A stretch of 64,000 nucleotides of DNA from Litorimonas sp046250185. GTDB taxonomy: Bacteria; Pseudomonadota; Alphaproteobacteria; Caulobacterales; Maricaulaceae. Below, piece after piece: positions 44,438-51,446 of this stretch (position 1 is its first letter; the number at the start of each line of letters is the position of its first letter). The translations under genes were made by a program, and so were the position numbers. Location of the stretch: assembly GCF_046250185.1 (NCBI RefSeq), contig NZ_CP176469.1; one strand, given 5' to 3'. The notes beneath the pieces are model-generated. The model had not been told where the DNA came from. It made no database searches and saw only the letters and a program-made list of their open reading frames with translations.

Positions 44438-45187
44438 TTATTCCCAATCCCCGCAGACGGCTTGCCACAGCGTTAGCAATGACAGCGCTGCCGTATCTGC
44501 TCGCAGGATACGTGGACCCAGTGAAACAGGACGCACAAAATCTTGCGATCGCAGCAAGCCGCGCTCGGCATCTGTAAAACCGCCTTCTGGCCCAACTAGA
44601 ATAGCTGCGGGAAGAATAGCTGCCGCGCCGCGCAAGTTTTGCAAAACCTCCATAGCTGTTCCACAATCACCCGCTTCATCCGCAAATATAAGTGAGCAAT
44701 CACTTACATTGTTTAGCCAAGCTGCGTCTAGTTTCACTGGCGGTAGTATGTCTGGCACGTCAAGGCGTTCCGTCTGCTCTGCGGCTTCGATCGCTTGCGC
44801 CTTGGCTTTGTCGAGGTTGAGCTTTGGGAATTGCGTGCGAGCTGTGATGACAGGCTGCATCTTACGCACGCCAAGCTCGGTTGCTTTTTCGATGATGAAA
44901 GCTGTGCGGTGTTTGCGGACGGGGGCAAAATAGAGGGTCACGTCAGGACTGGCTTTCGGACTGCGGAGTTGCTTGCCGATAGTCAATGTCACCGCACGTT
45001 TGGTAGCTGCAGTGATCTCCGCCTGCCATTCACCATATTCACCATTGAACACGCGCACCTGATCGCCATTAGACTTGCGAATGACCGTGACCAGATAATG
45101 CGCCTGCTCCTTCGGCAAGTCGATTTCTGCTCCCCGCGACAAAGCTTGATCCAGATAAAGCCGCGGCAATGTGTAGTTCTCTCTCAT
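44438..45187 (-). CDS. rsmE: 16S rRNA (uracil-1498-N3)-methyltransferase
   Basis: A SPOUT-class methyltransferase (249 residues) that methylates U1498 of 16S rRNA with SAM. Typical features are the N-terminal PUA-like region LPRLYLDQALSRGAEIDLPK, then VRKHRTAFIIEKATELGVRK, and the C-terminal knot ILVGPEGGFTDAERGLLRSQ followed by LGPRILRADTAALSLL. The ATG at 45187 gives the standard start; the frame remains open to 45247 but that would overlap divergent ubiA. It lies 66 bp from the monooxygenase gene. Confidence 0.94.
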   Translation of the reverse strand: MRENYTLPRLYLDQALSRGAEIDLPKEQAHYLVTVIRKSNGDQVRVFNGEYGEWQAEITAATKRAVTLTIGKQLRSPKASPDVTLYFAPVRKHRTAFIIEKATELGVRKMQPVITARTQFPKLNLDKAKAQAIEAAEQTERLDVPDILPPVKLDAAWLNNVSDCSLIFADEAGDCGTAMEVLQNLRGAAAILPAAILVGPEGGFTDAERGLLRSQDFVRPVSLGPRILRADTAALSLLTLWQAVCGDWE

Positions 45188-45230
45188 AGCGGTTGTCATA
45201 GCGAAACAAATAGCGCTAATCACGCAGAAT

Positions 45231-46214
45231 ATGACTGACCACATCAAAGACGCGTCAAAATCGCATTGGGTCTATAAAGCGCCCGCGAGTGTGCGACCTT
45301 ATTTGCAGCTCTCGCGGCTGGACCGTCCCGTAGGATACTGGTTGCTAACTCTGCCAGGGTGGATCGGGCTGGCCTTTGCGAGCTTGTCTCACGGATTTGC
45401 GCAGAGCGATTTGAAATGGGCCGTGCTGATCTTGGTCGGCGCGATCGCTATGCGCGGCGCGGGTTGTACCTATAATGACATCGTCGATCAGGATTTAGAC
45501 AGACAAGTCGACCGCACAGCTCTCCGCCCCTTGCCCGCTGGCACCGTCACAACGAAGCAAGCTTGGGCCTGGCTATTCGCGCAATGTTTTGTCGGGCTTA
45601 TAGTCTTGCTCTGCCTGCCAAGGCTCGCGCAGATCATCAGCCTTTGCTCCATCCCGCTGGTCGCGGCCTATCCCTTTATGAAACGGATCACGTGGTTCCC
45701 GCAGGTTTGGCTCGGCATGACCTTTAACTGGACGGTGCTGGTCGCCTATGCCGCCAAGACGGGGACGGTGAGCGCCCCGCTCTTTATCCTCTATCTCGGT
45801 CTGATTTTCTGGACGGTGGGGTATGACACAATCTATGCCTGCCAAGACATTGAAGACGACGCAATGATCGGGATCAAAAGCACAGCGCGGCGGTTTGGGG
45901 CGCATGTGAAAACTGCCGTCGGCATATGTTACTTTATTCTACTCGCGCTCATATTCATTGCGACCGGCCATGAGATCATTGAAATGGCAAATTCAGGCAT
46001 TGATGATTCATTTCTCGCAAGATTTTCTCGCACGCAACTCCTAACCCCGACTTGTGTAGTGTTGGCTATTTTTGCTGCAGCATTATTCAGACAGCCTTTC
46101 AGCCTGAAACATGATTATAATAACGCCTTGGCGCTCTTTAAATCTAACTTTTGGGTCGCCTTTATACTCATAAGTGGATTTTATACCCTGACGGTGTTGT
46201 GGGAACTAAATTAG
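45231..46214 (+). CDS. ubiA: 4-hydroxybenzoate polyprenyltransferase
   Basis: An integral-membrane prenyltransferase of 327 residues for ubiquinone synthesis. It carries both Asp-rich motifs, NDIVDQDLDRQVDRT and YDTIYACQDIEDD, and LSRLDRPVGYWLLTLPGWIG at the start, typical of UbiA. About eight or nine helices are visible. The region after about residue 225 is poorly conserved and more A+T-rich, with a loop NSGIDDSFLARFSRTQLLTP between the last helices. It is divergent from rsmE with a short spacer. Confidence 0.94.
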   Translation: MTDHIKDASKSHWVYKAPASVRPYLQLSRLDRPVGYWLLTLPGWIGLAFASLSHGFAQSDLKWAVLILVGAIAMRGAGCTYNDIVDQDLDRQVDRTALRPLPAGTVTTKQAWAWLFAQCFVGLIVLLCLPRLAQIISLCSIPLVAAYPFMKRITWFPQVWLGMTFNWTVLVAYAAKTGTVSAPLFILYLGLIFWTVGYDTIYACQDIEDDAMIGIKSTARRFGAHVKTAVGICYFILLALIFIATGHEIIEMANSGIDDSFLARFSRTQLLTPTCVVLAIFAAALFRQPFSLKHDYNNALALFKSNFWVAFILISGFYTLTVLWELN

Positions 46215-46294
46215 GCTCACGCCCTCGTGATCGCAACTTGTTTGGCGCCTCGCGCGTAATTACCTTAGACAGGCTCGAAACGAAGGAGTTATCC

Positions 46295-46801
46295 ATGTTT
46301 AGCAGACGAGATTTATCTTTAGGTGCAGCAGCCTTAGCCATCACGGCTTGTGCCAAGAGCAGCCCCGATGCCAATGCGAGCGAAAACAGAGCGGAGACCA
46401 AAATGAGCGATAATGAATGGGCGAATATGACGGAGTCCGAGTGGAAAGACCGCTTAACTGATATGGAGTTTTACGTGCTGCGCGAAGAAGGCACAGAGCG
46501 GGCGGGCACCTCCCCGCTCAACCAAGAGAAGCGCGACGGCACATTTGTTTGCGCAGGTTGCGCCTTGCCGTTATTTAAGTCCGAGACAAAATACGAGAGC
46601 GGCACAGGTTGGCCGAGCTTTTATGACTTCATACCCGGCTCACTCGGCACAAAGATTGACAAAAAGCTGTTTATGTCCCGGACGGAATATCACTGCTCGC
46701 GCTGCGGCGGGCATCAAGGGCATGTGTTTAAAGACGGCCCCGCACCAACTGGCCTGCGCTACTGCAATAACGGCGTCGCCTTGGACTTTATTCCCGCGTA
46801 A
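46295..46801 (+). CDS. msrB: Peptide-methionine (R)-S-oxide reductase with Tat/lipoprotein leader
   Basis: A 168-residue MsrB that reduces methionine-R-sulfoxide. Zinc cysteines are Cys86/Cys89 (CAGC) and Cys134/Cys137 (CSRCGG), the catalytic cysteine is Cys157 in LRYCNNGVALDF, and TGWPSFYDF is intact. Unusually for a stand-alone MsrB it starts with a twin-arginine leader (SRRDLSLGAAALAIT) ending at a lipobox Cys19 (ITAC), so an exported lipid-anchored enzyme for periplasmic repair is predicted. An AAGGAG ribosome-binding site precedes the ATG at 46295, which fixes the start over a longer in-frame reading from 46151. Confidence 0.93.
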   Translation: MFSRRDLSLGAAALAITACAKSSPDANASENRAETKMSDNEWANMTESEWKDRLTDMEFYVLREEGTERAGTSPLNQEKRDGTFVCAGCALPLFKSETKYESGTGWPSFYDFIPGSLGTKIDKKLFMSRTEYHCSRCGGHQGHVFKDGPAPTGLRYCNNGVALDFIPA

Positions 46802-46939
46802 TTTCGGAAGAACAGGATTCTGGCCTATTTATGGTTAGCAAACCCTTAACGCGGACCGTAATTTCATAAAATAAACGACTTGCCAAAACGCCGAATCGAC
46901 GCCACATTTCTTATATCGAAAGCCGTCCCATAGTGGGGC

Positions 46940-47157
46940 CGCGTTATGAAAGGAGGTGTGATTTGTTTATCTGTTTTGAGGGGTCTGCCCGAAGCTGTTA
47001 GATCAGCCCTCCGTTCGTTGCCTGAGCGTAAAGCTCACATAAGGCAAAGACGCGAACTTGGGTAAAGACATTTCTAATCTTGAAACCAAGCATGGCGCTT
47101 GGTGAGACCCAAACTTCAAAAGAAAGCCCCTCCATACTGTGGAGGGGCTTTTTGTTT
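46940..47157 (+). ncRNA. Candidate structured small RNA ending in an intrinsic terminator
   Basis: No recognised gene covers 46802-47415. Inside it this stretch folds into several stems on paper. Stem A pairs GAGG (46978-46981) with CCTC (47008-47011), enclosing GCTG/CAGC with loop TTAGAT. Stem B pairs 15 consecutive bases (47013-47027) with GCTC, AGGCAA and CGAAC (47033-47057), leaving two 5-base bulges. Stem C pairs TTGGGT (47058-47063) with ACCCAA (47107-47112), enclosing CCAAGC/GCTTGG. A 10-bp terminator follows at 47125-47149 with a T-run. It matches no RNA family I know (not tmRNA, RNase P, SRP, or an obvious 6S). No clean promoter was found. A 39-codon reading frame (46946-47065) with an AAAGGAGG motif near its start overlaps and is the alternative. 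Confidence 0.5.
47125..47157 (+). terminator. Strong intrinsic terminator (first copy)
   Basis: AGCCCCTCCA (47125-47134) and TGGAGGGGCT (47140-47149) form a perfect 10-bp stem with loop TACTG, followed by CTTTTTGTTTTAT. It is the natural end of a transcript coming from the left. The same hairpin recurs in the following 58-bp units with the outermost pairs lost. Confidence 0.9.
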
Positions 47158-47321
47158 TATAATTGCGCGTCTGTGTCGCGCGGGCACCTCCATACTGTGG
47201 AGGGGCTTTTTGTTTTATGACTGCGCGTCTGTGTCGCGCGGGCACCTCCATACTGTGGAGGGGCTTTTTGTTTTATGATTGCGCGTCTGTGTCGCGCGGG
47301 CACCTCCATACTGTGGAGGGG
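47129..47321 (+). repeat. Tandem array of 58-bp terminator-containing units (3.3 copies)
   Basis: Three units begin at 47129, 47187 and 47245, each exactly 58 bp, and a fourth starts at 47303 but stops after 19 bp. Differences are confined to two bases near unit position 33-35. Each unit holds the terminator hairpin CCTCCA-TACTG-TGGAGG, its T-run, and a second small dyad GCGCG-TCTGTGT-CGCGC. The near-identity points to recent tandem duplication of the terminator region. It is not CRISPR-like, because there is no unique spacer. The following 47322-47415 holds nothing that I can identify apart from the likely BLUF promoter region. Confidence 0.95.
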
Positions 47322-47415
47322 ATAACAATTTGAGAAAACTAGCGGAATGTTTGGAACCCAAGGCGGTTTCGCGAATTTTTTGAATGACTAAGTAAGTAGG
47401 ACTGTACAAGCACCA

Positions 47416-47483
47416 ATGCTAAAAGAAATTATTTATAGAGTGTCGCTGCGTCAGAATTAGACGCCGAAGATATAAATGCTATC
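47416..47483 (+). other. Out-of-frame 5' part of the BLUF gene
   Basis: Reading from the ATG at 47416 gives MLKEIIYR, the typical first strand of a BLUF domain with the flavin-contacting tyrosine. The frame then runs into a stop (TAG at 47458). From 47439 a second frame gives SVAASELDAEDINAI, which continues directly into the intact frame at 47484. Joined, they form a textbook BLUF N terminus, so one base appears to be missing at about 47437-47439. It is either a true frameshift mutation or a sequencing error. Confidence 0.8.
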
Positions 47484-47882
47484 ATGGTGGCATCTCGCAA
47501 AAATAATCAACGCCGCGATATTACGGGTATTTTGCTCCATGACGGCGAGATTTTCATGCAAGTCTTAGAAGGCCCCGTTGCGGCCGTTAACGCGATTTAC
47601 GAGACGATCAAAGTCGACCCAAGACACTCTGAAATCGACCTAATAGCTGATAATTCCATTTCAACACGGAGCTTTGATAACTGGTCAATGGCTTATAGAT
47701 TTTCCTCTGAAAAAGACTTGGCCGTCACGGCTGATCTCATGCTCAGCCTATCATTGGTCGATCTGCTCAGCGGGTCTTACAGTTCACCGCAATCTGGCGA
47801 CACAGGAATTTCTTCGACGGGCGCGAGGCTGAAACAAGTTCTTGGCGACTGGTTACAGTCCTATGATGATCGCAACGCCTAA
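47484..47882 (+). CDS. BLUF domain photoreceptor (5' end frameshifted)
   Basis: The intact frame encodes 132 residues covering most of a BLUF (blue light using FAD) domain: RKNNQRRDITGILLHDGEIF, the flavin-switch glutamine in FMQVLEGP, IKVDPRHSEIDL and the C-terminal FDNWSMAYRF with the conserved Trp and Met. The first strand with the essential tyrosine lies in a different frame at 47416-47483. If only this frame is translated, the photocycle should be lost. If the missing base is an assembly error, this is a normal 155-residue short BLUF protein. A MarR regulator follows 70 bp downstream. Confidence 0.85.
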   Translation: MVASRKNNQRRDITGILLHDGEIFMQVLEGPVAAVNAIYETIKVDPRHSEIDLIADNSISTRSFDNWSMAYRFSSEKDLAVTADLMLSLSLVDLLSGSYSSPQSGDTGISSTGARLKQVLGDWLQSYDDRNA

Positions 47883-47952
47883 CATAATTATAGACGCGTT
47901 TTTTCAAATTTGTGTTACCTTTGGGCGAGAAGTCGCTTGAGAGGAAGTTTAC

Positions 47953-48387
47953 ATGGCCATCGCCCGTACAGTTGACCGACGCCTATTCTTCCTGCTTGAC
48001 CGCTCTCACCAACAACTTGCGCAGCGCGCCGAGCATGTTCTGGCGCAAGGCTCTGGCATCAGTCGTTCACAGGCGGCTGTCCTGATTTATCTGGGCTATC
48101 ACGATGGCTGCACATTGACCGAACTCGCTCTTGGAACCGGGCGAAAAAACGCTGCGATTTCTGGACTCACAGACCGCATGGTTGAGGCGGGGCTAATCTC
48201 GCGGCAAAATTCCTATGGCGATCGCCGCACACGAACCGTCAATTTGACGGAAGCAGGCTGGGCAAAACGAGAAGTTGTGATGGAAGACTTTCGCGACTTC
48301 AATACGAAATTGGTCAAAGGACTATCAGAAGCAGAGGTCAATACCGTGTTGAAATTCCTCACTTTATCCGTTGAAAACGTCTCCTAA
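47953..48387 (+). CDS. MarR family transcriptional regulator
   Basis: A 144-residue winged helix-turn-helix regulator. The recognition region is CTLTELALGTGRKNAAISGL, and the wing follows as ISRQNSYGDRRTRTVNLTEA, matching the MarR consensus with the conserved DRR. It would dimerise and repress nearby genes in response to small phenolic ligands or oxidants. A GAGAGGA ribosome-binding site precedes the start. The targets are unknown. Its neighbours are the BLUF gene and a secreted protein, so a link to light or stress response is only positional. Confidence 0.9.
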   Translation: MAIARTVDRRLFFLLDRSHQQLAQRAEHVLAQGSGISRSQAAVLIYLGYHDGCTLTELALGTGRKNAAISGLTDRMVEAGLISRQNSYGDRRTRTVNLTEAGWAKREVVMEDFRDFNTKLVKGLSEAEVNTVLKFLTLSVENVS

Positions 48388-48493
48388 AGTGCTTTTTCTT
48401 AGAATCTGCCAAAAATGACAAGAAAGCGTGACGCAGATCACAAGCTTTGTTCTTCATTTTATGTTAACCATAATTCACGGAACGGAGGCGCAA

Positions 48494-48952
48494 ATGTCCG
48501 GTACAAGAATGTGGATTCTGCCAATAGCGATTATTGCATTAGGGACTAGCGGGGCAAGTCCCTTTGCGGCATCGCAAAATTTGGCTGAAGCGGCCGCGAC
48601 GCAGGTGGAGGATGATCTGACACCTGCGCGCGACTTGCCGACTGCCCGCGAAGATCTGACACTCACCAATCAATGTATTGATGATGGTAAAGACAAAACG
48701 GAATGTCTGTGCGTTACGACCGTCCTGAAATACGAATTGTCTCTTCGAGAGTATCGTGTGGCGAGCCAGATATACACGGCAAAACCGAATACCAACCAAA
48801 GCGCAATCAAAATGACGCTCGCGCAGCAAGGCTACACAGACGAAGAAATATCTCGCCTAAGTCGCTTTACCTCAAACCTCACATCTGAGTCCGATTTCAG
48901 CGCGCGTTGTTCTGAAGCACAGACCTATTTCAAGGCTGAAAACCTGAAATAG
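48494..48952 (+). CDS. Hypothetical secreted protein with Cys cluster
   Basis: A 152-residue protein with a signal peptide (MWILPIAIIALGTSGASPFA, cut near AAS). The mature part holds four cysteines, three of them close together in QCIDDGKDKTECLCVTTVLK and one near the C terminus (FSARCSEAQTYF), which suggests disulfides. The thiol oxidoreductase FrnE/DsbA gene follows 38 bp later. A GGAGG ribosome-binding site five bases before the ATG at 48494 decides the start over the in-frame GTG at 48428. No family is recognised. Confidence 0.65.
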   Translation: MSGTRMWILPIAIIALGTSGASPFAASQNLAEAAATQVEDDLTPARDLPTAREDLTLTNQCIDDGKDKTECLCVTTVLKYELSLREYRVASQIYTAKPNTNQSAIKMTLAQQGYTDEEISRLSRFTSNLTSESDFSARCSEAQTYFKAENLK

Positions 48953-48990
48953 ATTTAGACAAGTGCTAGGCGGCGGGCTACACCGCGCCT

Positions 48991-49668
48991 ATGGCCAAAC
49001 CGTCAAAATCTTCCTCCGCTAGCGCTATCGAAGTCGATATGGTGTCGGACTTTGTCTGCCCGTGGTGCTGGCTAGGTTATCGCCAGTTCCAAGTCGCGCA
49101 AAAGCAATTCAAATCCTCTGTCAATATCGCCTTCCGCCCCTACATGCTCGACCCAACTGTGCCCGATGCGGGCGCGGACTATAAAACCTATATGAAAGCC
49201 AAATTCGGCGATGGTCCTAGCGACAAATTCAAAACAATGCGCGATCATCTGGAAACAGCTGGGCCAGATTTTGGCATCGCATTTGATTTCAATGCTATCA
49301 CGCGCCGCCCGAATACATTGTCAGCACACCGTCTCATGCGCTGGGCGCAGGGGCAGGACTTGGGCGCAGCCTGCGCTGAGAACCTGTTTCGGGCTTATCT
49401 CGAAGACGGCTTAGACATTGGCGACATTGCTGTGCTATGTGCGATTGCCGAAGAGATTGGCATGGACGGTGACATCGTCGCAGATCTTCTGGCGAGCGAT
49501 AATGATAAGATCGACGTGCAAAACGAGATTATGTTTTTCCGTGGTCTCGGTATCTCTGGTGTGCCCACATTTATCTATAATGGTCAATTTGCATTACAGG
49601 GTGCCCAAGACGCCCCGTCTCATCTAAAGGCAATGGCAGAGGCCAGAGCCTTACCAGCAGAAACTTAG
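48991..49668 (+). CDS. DsbA family oxidoreductase (FrnE type)
   Basis: A 225-residue thioredoxin-fold protein of the FrnE/DsbA-like class. The active site is DFVCPWCWLGYRQF (Cys23, Cys26). The helical insertion and ITRRPNTLSAHRLMRWAQ are typical, and the cis-proline loop is GISGVPTFIYNGQFALQGAQ. There is no signal peptide, so it acts in the cytoplasm, as FrnE does in oxidative stress and polyketide pathways. It begins a run of close genes: the MAPEG gene starts 9 bp later. Confidence 0.92.
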   Translation: MAKPSKSSSASAIEVDMVSDFVCPWCWLGYRQFQVAQKQFKSSVNIAFRPYMLDPTVPDAGADYKTYMKAKFGDGPSDKFKTMRDHLETAGPDFGIAFDFNAITRRPNTLSAHRLMRWAQGQDLGAACAENLFRAYLEDGLDIGDIAVLCAIAEEIGMDGDIVADLLASDNDKIDVQNEIMFFRGLGISGVPTFIYNGQFALQGAQDAPSHLKAMAEARALPAET

Positions 49669-49677
49669 GAAAACTTC

Positions 49678-50082
49678 ATGACTTTATTTCAAATCGTGGC
49701 GCTATACGTGGCGCTCAACCTGATTCTGGCGATTATTCTCACGCTGCGCGTCGGTCTTGTACGGGTCAAAGGTCGCATTAGCCTTGGCGATGGCGGCGAC
49801 CAGACTTTGCTGTCACGCATCAGAGCGCATGGCAATTTCACGGAAAGCGCGCCCTTGGCTTTGATCGGATTAATGGCGCTTGCTATGATGGGCGCTTCGC
49901 CGCTCCTGCTGCATATCTTCGGCGCTGGATTTCTGTTAGGACGGGTTCTGCATGCCTTGGGTATGGCGGGCAAAAACGCCGTAGGCCCAACGCGCGCGCC
50001 TGGCATGATGCTGACTTTAGCGGCCTTGCTCGGCACAGCACTCACGCTGCTCTATCTCGTTTTCACATTTGAGATTATGTAA
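49678..50082 (+). CDS. MAPEG family protein
   Basis: A 134-residue four-helix membrane protein of the MAPEG family (membrane-associated proteins in eicosanoid and glutathione metabolism). It shows LTLRVGLVRVKGRISLGDGG, RIRAHGNFTESAPLALIGLM and GRVLHALGMAG, the glutathione-binding type motifs. The role is likely glutathione-dependent detoxification or peroxidase activity, consistent with gshA and FrnE nearby. Its stop overlaps the tldE start (TAATG). Confidence 0.9.
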   Translation: MTLFQIVALYVALNLILAIILTLRVGLVRVKGRISLGDGGDQTLLSRIRAHGNFTESAPLALIGLMALAMMGASPLLLHIFGAGFLLGRVLHALGMAGKNAVGPTRAPGMMLTLAALLGTALTLLYLVFTFEIM

Positions 50083-51446
50083 TGGCCCTGGCTGATCCGA
50101 TTACCCCGCAGAGTTTAAAACCTGCCCTTGATGCTTTACTGCTCGCGGCTAAACGCGCGGGCGCGACCCAAGCTGATGCCTTGGCCAGTCACGGACGATC
50201 CTCTGCAATTACTGTGCGCGACGGAAAGCTCGAAGACATTGACAATTCCGAAGGTCGAGATATTGGCCTACGCGTCTTTGTCGGGCAACGCCAAGCTTGC
50301 GTCTCCAGCTCCGACATTTCGCCCGACTCGATCGAAGCGCTCGCGGATCGAGCTGTTGCCATGGCGAAACTCGCCCCCGAAGACCCCTATTGCGGTCTAG
50401 CGGACAAAAGCTTGTGGTCTGCTAAACGCGACGCTGAGGGGCTAGAGCTTTATGACGGCACTTACCTGTCGCCTGCCGATCTAAAAGACCGCGCCTTGCA
50501 AGTCGAGGCCGCCGCGAAATCTATCAAAGGCGTCAATCAAGCCGAAGGTGCCTCTGCCTCTGCCAGCAGTTCCGCGCGGTTTTTTATGACAAGTGACGGC
50601 TTTGCAGGCGGCTGGCAGTCGTCAAATTACGGCGTATCAGTTGCCGCCATCGCAGAGCAAAACGGCGCAATGGAGCGGGATTACGATTATGATAGTCGCC
50701 GCTGGTTATCCGATTTGCGCACCCCCGAAGATGTTGGCCGTCGCGCAGGTGAGCGCACGATTGCGCGTCTAGGCGCGAAGCAACTTCCGTCAGGCGCCAT
50801 GCCGATTATCTTTGACGAGCGCGTCGCCAATTCTCTGGTCGGTGCGATGTTAGGCGCAATCAGCGGGCCGTCTATCGCGCGCGGTGTGTCTTTCCTGAAA
50901 GACAAATTGGGCGAACCAGTTTTCGCCAAGCACATTCAGATTATTGACGATCCGTCGCGTTTGCGCGGCCCAGCCTCTAAGCCCTTTGACGGTGAAGGCA
51001 TGAAGGTCAGCAAAACGGCCATCATAAAGGATGGCATCTTGACAACGTGGTTGCTCAATACCTCCAGCGCGAAACAACTCGGCCTAGCGCCCACTGGCCA
51101 TGGCGGACGTGGTGTCAGCGCCCCTCCTGGTGTCAGCACATCAAATACCTATCTGGCGGCCGGCACCAAAACGCAGGCAGACCTAATCGCTGAGGTCGGC
51201 AATGGCTTATTGATTTCCGAAATGTTTGGCCCGTCCTTGAACTCCAATACGGGTGATTATTCCGTCGGCGTCGCGGGCTTTCACATCGAAAATGGCGTGA
51301 TGACTCATCCGGTGAGCGAGGTCACGATTGCAGGGAATTTGCTCGAAATTTATAAGACCATGGTGCCCGCGAATGACTTGATCTTTGACCGCTCGACGGT
51401 TGCACCGTCTTTGCTCTGCGAGGGGCTCACGCTTGCTGGATCTTAA
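50082..51446 (+). CDS. tldE: Metalloprotease TldE/PmbA
   Basis: The non-catalytic partner subunit of the TldD/E protease (454 residues). The family is clear from VRDGKLEDIDNSEGRDIGLR, ISPDSIEALADRAVAMAKLA, LNTSSAKQLGLAPTGHGGRG and the C-terminal SEMFGPSLNSNTGDYSVGVAGF in two parts. It lacks the HExxxH zinc motif of TldD, as expected. tldD is at 34518-35933, so the two subunits are separately encoded but in the same region. The start overlaps the MAPEG stop. Confidence 0.94.
   Translation: MALADPITPQSLKPALDALLLAAKRAGATQADALASHGRSSAITVRDGKLEDIDNSEGRDIGLRVFVGQRQACVSSSDISPDSIEALADRAVAMAKLAPEDPYCGLADKSLWSAKRDAEGLELYDGTYLSPADLKDRALQVEAAAKSIKGVNQAEGASASASSSARFFMTSDGFAGGWQSSNYGVSVAAIAEQNGAMERDYDYDSRRWLSDLRTPEDVGRRAGERTIARLGAKQLPSGAMPIIFDERVANSLVGAMLGAISGPSIARGVSFLKDKLGEPVFAKHIQIIDDPSRLRGPASKPFDGEGMKVSKTAIIKDGILTTWLLNTSSAKQLGLAPTGHGGRGVSAPPGVSTSNTYLAAGTKTQADLIAEVGNGLLISEMFGPSLNSNTGDYSVGVAGFHIENGVMTHPVSEVTIAGNLLEIYKTMVPANDLIFDRSTVAPSLLCEGLTLAGS

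Noticed and set aside
46946..47065. A 39-codon ORF (MKGGVICLSVLRGLPEAVRS...) inside the candidate RNA
   Set aside because: Its AAAGGAGG motif lies inside the frame rather than upstream, the sequence resembles no known small protein, and the region's strong base pairing fits an RNA better; it is kept only as an alternative.
47129..47321. Possible CRISPR array from regular repeats
   Set aside because: Units are head-to-tail identical with no variable spacers, and no cas genes are present.
47316..47334. A 12-base match to the lac operator core (GGATAACAATTT)
   Set aside because: It is only a half-site with no flanking symmetry and no LacI-family gene nearby; probably coincidence.
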